From Phycisphaerales bacterium UBA2402 (GTDB lineage: Bacteria > Planctomycetota > Phycisphaerae > Phycisphaerales > UBA1924), in NCBI GenBank assembly GCA_002343715.1, contig DDSA01000019.1:6679-13698 (forward strand): a stretch of 7,020 nt of DNA. Direction: 5' to 3'. The notes under the pieces were generated by a model, which was not told where the DNA came from, did no database searches, and was given only the letters and a program-made list of their open reading frames with translations. Each line of letters opens with the position of its first letter. Position 1 is the stretch's first letter. A program made the translations under genes and the position numbers. Of this stretch, positions 1 to 5,269 are shown one piece after another.

Positions 1-24
1 GGGGGGCGGGGGGGGCCCCGCCGG
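1..24. other. G/C homopolymer-like tract at the window edge
   Basis: A run of six G, one C, eight G and four C opens the window. In the frame of the minus gene it reads as a proline run following HYPAG. It falls where a thirteenth FG-GAP unit would begin. It may be a proline-rich linker, or poly-G noise at the end of an assembled contig. Confidence 0.6.
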
Positions 25-3000
25 ATAATGGGTAATCGCGGGCCCGCCGCCGGTCGGATTGGCCAGCAGCACCGTGACGGTGTTGCCGCCATGATTCGCG
101 GTCACTACATCGGGGTACTCGTCGCCATTGAAATCACCGACCGAGAGTGAATAGGGGTTGGCACCAACTCCGAAGTTGACCGCGGGCTGGAACGTGCCGT
201 TGCCGTTGCCGAGGCGGAGTGAAACGCTGTTCGCCGCGATGTTCGCGGACACGAGGTCGGGCCGCCCATCGCGATTGAAATCCGAGACCGCGACCGAGAG
301 CGGTTGCGATCCTACACCAAAGCCCACCGGCGCGAGGAACGACCCGTTGCCCGCACCAAGCCGGACCATCACGCTGTTTGAAAAGTGGTTCGCCGTGATG
401 ATGTCCGTAAGGCCGTCCGAGTTCACATCGGCCAGTGCGACCGCGTGCGGCGTAACGCCCCCCGTGAGGTGCTGCGCTGGCCCGAAGGTGCCATTCTCAA
501 GGCCGAAGAGAAGCGAGACAGTGTTCCCTGTGTAGTTGGAGATGACCAGATCGACGCGACCATCCCCGTTGACATCTCCCACGGCGACGGCAGAAGGTCC
601 TGCACCAACCGCGTACACCGCGGGCGAGGCGAACCCCCCCTGGGGGAGCCGCAGGTGAATGAGCAAACGGTCGCCCTGGGAATCGACACTGATCACGTCG
701 GGCGCGCCGTCACCGTTCACATCGCTCGAAATCAAGGCGTAAGGGGCCGTACCGCTGGGCACAACCGCCGCGTGGTCGAACGGGCTGGTGTTCCTGAAGA
801 CCGTGACCGTGTTGGCCGTGGCGTTCGCCGCGATGACATCGGGCCGGCCGTCACGGTCCAGATCGGCAACTGTTGCGAATCGGCATCCCGCGCCGGTCGT
901 GAATGTGCCAAACGGCTGAAACGTACCGTCGCCGATGCCGCGAAGCACATGGAAGTGCGAACTCTGGCCGTGCGCGGTGACGATATCGGGCCGACCATCG
1001 CCGTCGAGGTCGCCCGCAGCGATGCTCGTGGGCCGTTGTGGCGTCGTGAATGACAAGGGCACTTGGAGTGTGCCGTCGCCGTTCCCGCGGAGCACCAATG
1101 CGGTGGAGGTACCGAAGTTCGCCACGACGACATCGGGGAAGCCGTCCGTGTCCGCGTTGATGACCGCAACCGATACTACGCTGATTTCACTCCCGAACAC
1201 GTGGTTTATGGGCGGCTGGAACGTGCCGTTCCCGTTCCCCAGCAACACCGAGACCAGCGAGTTGACTTGGCCGGGGCTTGCGGTGATGATGTCGGGCCAA
1301 CCATCGAGGTTCATATCCGCCAGAGCGACCGAGTTGGGCGGGGCGGAACCCGGGAAGCTGGTTTCCCAGCGCGTGCCGTCGAACGCCCCGTTCCCCTGCC
1401 CGATCAGCACGGTCACGCTATGCGGAAATGGCTCCGTCTCATTATAGTTTCCGTTGGCAACGACGAGATCGGGCCTGCCGTCACCGTTCACATCAGCCAT
1501 CGCGATCGCCAGGGGAGACCCGTCCGTGCCGAATGTGGAGCCGCCCGTCACGAACATGGACTGAAGATCCCCCGACCCAGTTCCGCGTAGTATCGAGACG
1601 CTGTTCCAGCCGTTGTTCAAGACCGCGAGATCGGGCGTTGTGTCCCCGTTGAAATCCCCGATCACGGTTCCCCGGGGCGAGTTGCCGACGGTAAAGACTC
1701 CCACTTCCTCGCCAAACCTCCCATTCCCGAGGCCGAGTCTCACTTCGACGCGTTGGCTCGACTCCATCGCCGTCACGAGGTCCGGCACACCATCGCCGTT
1801 CAGATCGCCGATGGCGACGTGCGAAGGGCTGATCCACACTGTCGGTGCGTGCTGGCGCACGGCCAGAGAAAAGACCGAAGGTGCCGGGGCGAAGGTCGGC
1901 GTGTGCGTGAAGCGGGCGAAGCCGGAGGTGAGCGATGGGGGGGCCATCAGGCCGACCGCACCCGGAACTTCGAGCATGCCGGCAACCAGCGACAAATGCC
2001 CGGCGTAGGCCTCCCGATCCATCGAGAGTTCGTTACCTCGAAGCATGCCGCGGAGCAACTCGGATCGTTCGAGGGTGTTCGGACACGCGATGGAGAGATA
2101 GGCGTCCATGAGCCGGATGTTCACCGTGGCCTGTTCGGCACGCTGCTTAAGGAAGTGCGCGTTCGGACCGGTCATTTTGCTCGCAGCCCATCGAAGAAAC
2201 GAGGCCTGGCGTGCGGGGTTCCCCGGCCACAGGTCCGTGCCGCAATTCATGCAAGCCTCGGCCTCCCATTCGTTGAGCGCCGCCTGGCTCTCGAGGTCGG
2301 CCTGAAGGAGCGATACATCCGCCGCGTACCGTTCGAACAGCGCATCGAACAGCGGTTGACTCTTGGCGTCCCACATCGCCTGCTGCGCCGCCCGGCCCAC
2401 GGTGCGAACCGCGTTCCACCGGCCCGCCGCCGTGACGGAATGCGCCGCGGCGTACCACGGATTCTCTCGCTGGAGTTGGGCGAATGCGTCGGTGTTGATC
2501 GCCCAGGTCGTCGGGTTTGCCAGCCGGGTCGCCGCCAGCGGCGGGAGGCCCAACTGCATCGGCGCCGTACGAAGAGAGTTGATCTGGCGCCCGATCGGGT
2601 TGGTGGGCGTGAAGACCAACTGCCCGCCCGCGCCGATCGTACCGGCAGAGAGGTCGAGCGTGTCCGTCCCCCCGAACCCGCATGAGCCAAGCCCCGCCGT
2701 GCATGTTCCCCCCGGTGCGCTGGCAGCGTCCTGCGTCGCGTAGGTGTGCAAGACACCCTCGAACGAGTCGTACGCCGGGGTCGGCGCCGCGTAATACATG
2801 TCGATGCCCGAGTTGCGATCACGGAAGCCCAGCGCGATGTCGGACGTGACGCGGAAGTCGTAGTTGAAGCCGTTCTCGAGCATGCCGTACACGTTCTCCT
2901 CGAACCGGGCGAGGGCGGATTTCTGCTGCGACAACTCCAGCCGCACCGAGGCCATCGCGGCGCGCAACTGCTGCACATCGTTCCCGAGCGTGTTGAGGGC

Positions 3001-4857
3001 ATGCTCGAGCGACGACAACTGCGTGCTCAGCCCGGCATACGAGGCCGCGATCGCTCGGTCGATATGGTTGAGACGCTCCTGCATGTCCAACTGGAACTCA
3101 CTCAACTGGTTGCGGATCGCCGCGAGCTCCTCCAGGATCTGCTCTTCTGGCGACGGCCCGGAACTGAACAGCGAGGCGAGCGTTCCGCCCGCTCCGATCA
3201 GAATGGAGAGTCCTTCCGCAGTATTCAGGCCCTTTCTGAGCGTGGCGCCAGCGCCGCCCAACGCCAGTTGACTGACCCCCTGAATCGCCGTCACGGCGGT
3301 GGACCAACTGGACGCCGCGGCGTCCAGTTGCACGGCCGAGAATCGCTGGAGCATGTACGGCCGAGATTCGTCCTGCAGCGCGGCGGTGGTCATCACGAGC
3401 ACCCGCACATCGACCGCGGCGCGGCGATCGGCCAACTCACGCAGGTCGCTCTGTCGCTGACGCACGGCCCGCTCGACCAGTGCGGTATTGAGCGATGAAA
3501 TCCTGTTGTCGTGCAGCGATGTTGCTCCGTTCGACAGCAGCGCGCGGACCAGGGTGGCCTTGTCATCCACAAAGGCACGAACCAGCCGCATCTCTGCGAT
3601 CACATCGCTCGCCTCTTCTTCAAACCCGTCCGCCGCGGCGGCGCTGAAGGCCTCCGCCGTCGGCGGGAGACGGTCGAGCGCGGCACGGATGCTGGGGTAT
3701 CGCGCGGCCAGCACCGCCTCGGTCGGGAAAGGATTAATCGCGATCGGCGAAGCGCCCGTCGAGTCCCACGCGGGTTGCGTCGCGAGATAGGCCGCCGCCG
3801 CAGGCGCGAGTGCGGGGTGCACGAATCCGTCCGCGTCGCGTGAGAGGAAAAGGTCGCGAAGGGCTTGAGCGACGACGCCGCTGTTGACCAGAAACCCGAC
3901 CTGCGTAAACTGAAACTCCTGCAGTTGGCGTTGCTGAACGCCGCCGGAGCCCTGCCCGCCCAGTGCGGTAGTGACGCGAACGTAGGGATCGAGGTCCAGG
4001 TCTTGCAGCACTTCAGCGTCGATCTCGGTATCGATGCCGTTGAGAATCCCCGCGGGAACGGGCGCGAGGTCTGCCGCCGGAAACCGAACCGCTGTCATCA
4101 GCCCGATACTCGCGGTCAGATCAGAGTCGCCGGGTGATGCGGCTCGCAACCTCGCGTCGTACGCGGCAGCGAACGCAGACAACTGCGTCGGTGTCATGCT
4201 CGGATTGCGGGCCGCGATCCGGCGCATTGCAACCAGCGTGGCAAGCAACCGTGGGCGGGGCGTCAGGCTTGCGCCATACTCGTAACGTACGATCGCCGCC
4301 GCGGTGAGAGCCCGTTTCTGTTCAGCGTAGTCCGCGTTGGCAGCGGGAGAAGGAAGCATGGTAAGCCACCGGCCTGGACCGCACACCGCTTCGCCGGAGC
4401 CGCCGGGCGCACCGGGTGCGGCGAAAACCGCCCCCCCCAAGTCGGAGAGCATAATGCCTGCATCCTCGCGTCCGCTCGAGAGGTCGAACAGGTACGGCCC
4501 GACAATGTTGCCCTCGCCGTCCGTCCCGAATGTCAACGTCATCATCGCGTCTTTGTCCGCGGCGTTGATCCTCAGCGGCATGGTTCCCGTCGCCGTAAAG
4601 GAGAATGAAGTCAGGGCCGCCGTGTAGTCAGCGACCGGCAGGTTCAACCCATCGCCGGACGCGCCGGCAAGCGCGCAATCGATCGTGATGGAGGCCTGAA
4701 TCGTGTCGGTGGAACGGAACCTCGCGCCCGACTGGACTTCTAAGGCTGGCCCGTTGTAGACATATGTTCGATACGGCTGGCCAGATGCATCATGCGCTGA
4801 CACAAAAACCGACACCGCGATCCAGAAGACCTGGAAGGATCGAATTGAAGGTCGCAT
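1..4857 (-). CDS. Very large secreted FG-GAP/VCBS repeat protein, 3' end missing
   Basis: One open frame of 1619 codons without a stop runs off the left edge, so the C-terminus is unseen. The ATG at 4857 is the only sensible start: an in-frame TAA lies two codons upstream and GGAG sits 9 bases before the ATG. Layout by residue: signal peptide 1-26; beta-rich domain about 29-140; helical region about 170-510; glycine-rich hydrophobic stretch about 520-564; coiled coil about 571-656; unrecognised region about 660-1010 with a CMNC pair (C869, C872) and further cysteines at 719, 726 and 925; then twelve FG-GAP repeats from about 1013. Each repeat carries a DxNxDGxxD loop, the calcium-binding signature of integrin-alpha-like beta-propellers. 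The family is known for extracellular or cell-surface binding roles; the particular ligand here cannot be told. No catalytic domain was recognised in the first 1000 residues. It diverges from the DUF1028 gene at 5207. Confidence 0.93.
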   Translation of the reverse strand, partial: MRPSIRSFQVFWIAVSVFVSAHDASGQPYRTYVYNGPALEVQSGARFRSTDTIQASITIDCALAGASGDGLNLPVADYTAALTSFSFTATGTMPLRINAADKDAMMTLTFGTDGEGNIVGPYLFDLSSGREDAGIMLSDLGGAVFAAPGAPGGSGEAVCGPGRWLTMLPSPAANADYAEQKRALTAAAIVRYEYGASLTPRPRLLATLVAMRRIAARNPSMTPTQLSAFAAAYDARLRAASPGDSDLTASIGLMTAVRFPAADLAPVPAGILNGIDTEIDAEVLQDLDLDPYVRVTTALGGQGSGGVQQRQLQEFQFTQVGFLVNSGVVAQALRDLFLSRDADGFVHPALAPAAAAYLATQPAWDSTGASPIAINPFPTEAVLAARYPSIRAALDRLPPTAEAFSAAAADGFEEEASDVIAEMRLVRAFVDDKATLVRALLSNGATSLHDNRISSLNTALVERAVRQRQSDLRELADRRAAVDVRVLVMTTAALQDESRPYMLQRFSAVQLDAAASSWSTAVTAIQGVSQLALGGAGATLRKGLNTAEGLSILIGAGGTLASLFSSGPSPEEQILEELAAIRNQLSEFQLDMQERLNHIDRAIAASYAGLSTQLSSLEHALNTLGNDVQQLRAAMASVRLELSQQKSALARFEENVYGMLENGFNYDFRVTSDIALGFRDRNSGIDMYYAAPTPAYDSFEGVLHTYATQDAASAPGGTCTAGLGSCGFGGTDTLDLSAGTIGAGGQLVFTPTNPIGRQINSLRTAPMQLGLPPLAATRLANPTTWAINTDAFAQLQRENPWYAAAHSVTAAGRWNAVRTVGRAAQQAMWDAKSQPLFDALFERYAADVSLLQADLESQAALNEWEAEACMNCGTDLWPGNPARQASFLRWAASKMTGPNAHFLKQRAEQATVNIRLMDAYLSIACPNTLERSELLRGMLRGNELSMDREAYAGHLSLVAGMLEVPGAVGLMAPPSLTSGFARFTHTPTFAPAPSVFSLAVRQHAPTVWISPSHVAIGDLNGDGVPDLVTAMESSQRVEVRLGLGNGRFGEEVGVFTVGNSPRGTVIGDFNGDTTPDLAVLNNGWNSVSILRGTGSGDLQSMFVTGGSTFGTDGSPLAIAMADVNGDGRPDLVVANGNYNETEPFPHSVTVLIGQGNGAFDGTRWETSFPGSAPPNSVALADMNLDGWPDIITASPGQVNSLVSVLLGNGNGTFQPPINHVFGSEISVVSVAVINADTDGFPDVVVANFGTSTALVLRGNGDGTLQVPLSFTTPQRPTSIAAGDLDGDGRPDIVTAHGQSSHFHVLRGIGDGTFQPFGTFTTGAGCRFATVADLDRDGRPDVIAANATANTVTVFRNTSPFDHAAVVPSGTAPYALISSDVNGDGAPDVISVDSQGDRLLIHLRLPQGGFASPAVYAVGAGPSAVAVGDVNGDGRVDLVISNYTGNTVSLLFGLENGTFGPAQHLTGGVTPHAVALADVNSDGLTDIITANHFSNSVMVRLGAGNGSFLAPVGFGVGSQPLSVAVSDFNRDGRPDLVSANIAANSVSLRLGNGNGTFQPAVNFGVGANPYSLSVGDFNGDEYPDVVTANHGGNTVTVLLANPTGGGPAITHYPAGPPPPP
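25..1824 (-). repeat. Twelve tandem FG-GAP/VCBS protein repeats
   Basis: Calcium-loop motifs of the form DxNxDGxxD are encoded at 1780-1806, 1630-1656, 1468-1494, 1291-1317, 1132-1158, 985-1011, 838-864, 697-723, 550-576, 403-429, 256-282 and 109-135. Steps between them are 150, 162, 177, 159, 147, 147, 141, 147, 147, 147 and 147 bases. Each unit continues with a strand such as VSLRLGNGNGTFQPA. Repeat 5 (NADTDGFPD) has N for the first loop D, repeat 4 has L for G, and repeat 12 has E-Y where the loop usually has G-R. The repeats are divergent in DNA, so this is an old protein array, not a fresh duplication. A propeller usually takes seven such units, so twelve or more suggest two propellers, the second one continuing past the edge. 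Confidence 0.93.
2890..3147 (-). other. Coiled-coil segment
   Basis: Residues about 571-656, starting EEQILEELAAIRNQLSEF, show leucine, isoleucine or other hydrophobic residues at heptad-like spacing with many E, Q, R and N between them, and no proline. The run is about 85 residues, enough for a coil of roughly 12 nm or a folded helical bundle. It ends at the ENVYGML motif near 655-660. Confidence 0.7.
3166..3291 (-). other. Glycine-rich hydrophobic segment before the coiled coil
   Basis: Residues about 523-564 contain two low-charge stretches, AIQGVSQLALGGAGATL and GLSILIGAGGTLASLF, separated by RKGLNTAE. The arrangement looks like a hydrophobic helical hairpin, and it lies directly before the coiled coil. 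It could be membrane-inserting or simply a buried helical core; the sequence alone does not decide. Confidence 0.5.
4437..4773 (-). other. N-terminal beta-rich domain, resembles domains of PEP-CTERM-type exported proteins
   Basis: Residues about 29-140 alternate polar and hydrophobic positions as a beta-sandwich would. Landmarks are YVYNGPAL near 32, a TIQASITI strand, D77-Y78-T79, TSFSFTATG around 83-91, and TLTFGTDGEGNI near 102-113. This order (aromatic YxG start, a 'xGSFT'-like strand, a 'SFSF' strand, then 'F.TD..GNI') recalls a small domain common in exported proteins of the PEP-CTERM kind. The likeness is from memory of the pattern, not from a search, and boundaries are approximate. 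Confidence 0.35.
4780..4857 (-). other. Signal peptide of the large repeat protein
   Basis: The first 26 residues begin MRPSIRSFQVFWIAVSVFVS: two arginines, then a hydrophobic core of about 12 residues (V10 to V19). Cleavage could fall after A21 (VSA) or after G26 (ASG before QPYR). This predicts export by the general secretory route and fits the extracellular style of the rest of the protein. No lipobox cysteine is present. Confidence 0.8.
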
Positions 4858-4866
4858 CAGATGTTA

Positions 4867-4870
4867 CTCC
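4867..4870 (-). promoter_or_regulatory. Ribosome binding site of the large repeat protein
   Basis: GGAG on the minus strand lies 9 bases before the ATG at 4857. It supports this start, which is also forced by the in-frame TAA just upstream. Confidence 0.65.
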
Positions 4871-4889
4871 ACGAGTGATCAGCCCCCAC

Positions 4890-4910
4890 CACCCCCCGCA
4901 ATAGGGGGTG
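4890..4910 (-). promoter_or_regulatory. 7-bp hairpin in the leader of the minus gene
   Basis: CACCCCC (4890-4896) and GGGGGTG (4904-4910) pair perfectly around a 7-base loop. The hairpin lies about 32 bases upstream of the minus-gene ATG, just before its ribosome binding site. There is no U-tract on either side, so it does not look like an intrinsic terminator. It could affect translation or transcript stability if transcription starts upstream of it. Confidence 0.45.
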
Positions 4911-5013
4911 TGACTCGTGCAGTGTAGACCCGTCTGGAACTCCAAACTTCCATGCTCGTTCTGTATTAAGGACGAAACTGCGGTGCCTTCTGAGTTGCAT
5001 GTTTGGGAGAGCC

Positions 5014-5033
5014 GTAGCACTTCATTGTGCTAC
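5014..5033. promoter_or_regulatory. Perfect 7-bp inverted repeat in the divergent intergenic region
   Basis: GTAGCAC (5014-5020) and GTGCTAC (5027-5033) pair around the loop TTCATT. Two further C-G pairs (5012-5013 with 5036-5037) are possible past a small bulge. It sits near the middle of the gap between the two starts. No T-run follows on either strand. It may be a protein-binding dyad or an RNA hairpin; which one cannot be seen. Confidence 0.45.
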
Positions 5034-5077
5034 TCGGTTGAGTTGGACGGGTACTGATCTGATATGCAGACCCGTAT

Positions 5078-5163
5078 TTGTTCAGGACAAGCCGCATCTT
5101 GCAGGTTTATTGTTCGCAGGCTGTACGCCGTGTCGATACGCCACTTAGTTCTAGACGAACAAT
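5078..5163. promoter_or_regulatory. Candidate operator: three TTGTTC hexamers as dyads
   Basis: TTGTTC occurs at 5078-5083 and 5110-5115 (32 bases apart, about three helical turns) and in reverse as GAACAA at 5157-5162. The first is half of the near-palindrome TTGTTCAGGACAA (5078-5090). The second and third are part of the perfect 8-bp inverted repeat ATTGTTCG (5109-5116) / CGAACAAT (5156-5163). The third also forms GTTC-N5-GAAC (5148-5160). All lie 44 to 129 bases upstream of the plus-gene ATG, where a regulator would act. No regulator is encoded in the window. Confidence 0.35.
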
Positions 5164-5206
5164 CCACGAGGTCCTTCGTTCTCAATTCCTTCCTCACGGA
5201 TACACC

Positions 5207-5269
5207 ATGTACACCCCGACCCGACTGGCAGTCTGTTCCGCTCTCTCGCTGGTCTCCGCGGCTCACGCG
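5207..5269 (+). other. Signal peptide of the DUF1028 protein
   Basis: Residues 1-21 are MYTPTRLAVCSALSLVSAAHA: one arginine, a hydrophobic core from L7 to A19, and the signal peptidase I motif A-H-A at 19-21. Cleavage after A21 leaves T22 as the new N-terminus. C10 lies inside the core, too early for a lipobox. Confidence 0.85.

Larger units (their letters stand above)
4858..5206. other. Divergent intergenic region with no gene
   Basis: This 349-base gap separates the two start codons and is clearly richer in A/T than the flanking genes, as expected for a shared promoter region. Besides the hairpins and TTGTTC sites listed separately, it holds the inverted pair ACGGGT (5047-5052) / ACCCGT (5070-5075) with a 17-base spacer, and another ACCCGT at 4928-4933. 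The best sigma-70-like pair toward the plus gene is TTGCAG (5099) with TGTACG 17 bases on, which is too weak to call. No tRNA-like fold and no credible small coding frame was seen. Confidence 0.6.

Noticed and set aside
109..1806. Regular 147-base periodicity as a possible CRISPR or satellite array
   Set aside because: The units are divergent in DNA and conserved only as protein; there is no identical direct repeat with unique spacers.
385..2685. Long plus-strand open frames (385-1053, 1063-1590, 1753-2685) with repeated DD-I-GPAVTVHI-like units
   Set aside because: They are antisense shadows of the FG-GAP array; the apparent repeat is the reverse complement of the calcium-loop codons, and the minus frame is continuous from 4857.
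2247..3002. Minus-strand open frame of 251 codons
   Set aside because: It is out of frame with the real gene on the same strand, and its arginine/serine/threonine-rich composition is typical of a wrong frame in GC-rich DNA.
2746..3498. Plus-strand open frame of 250 codons
   Set aside because: It is rich in arginine and histidine with no domain sense and lies antisense to the helical and coiled-coil part of the minus gene, which has a continuous, sensible frame.
4890..4910. Hairpin as an intrinsic terminator
   Set aside because: No T-run follows the stem on either strand, and both neighbouring genes are transcribed away from the region, so neither needs a terminator here.
5099..5127. TTGCAG / TGTACG with a 17-base spacer as a sigma-70 promoter
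   Set aside because: The -10 element matches only three of six consensus positions; too weak to annotate.
4790..5266. Small minus-strand frames at 4790-5020 and 5030-5266, and a plus-strand frame at 5064-5483
   Set aside because: They overlap the starts of the two real genes in other frames, have no clear ribosome site and no recognisable protein features.
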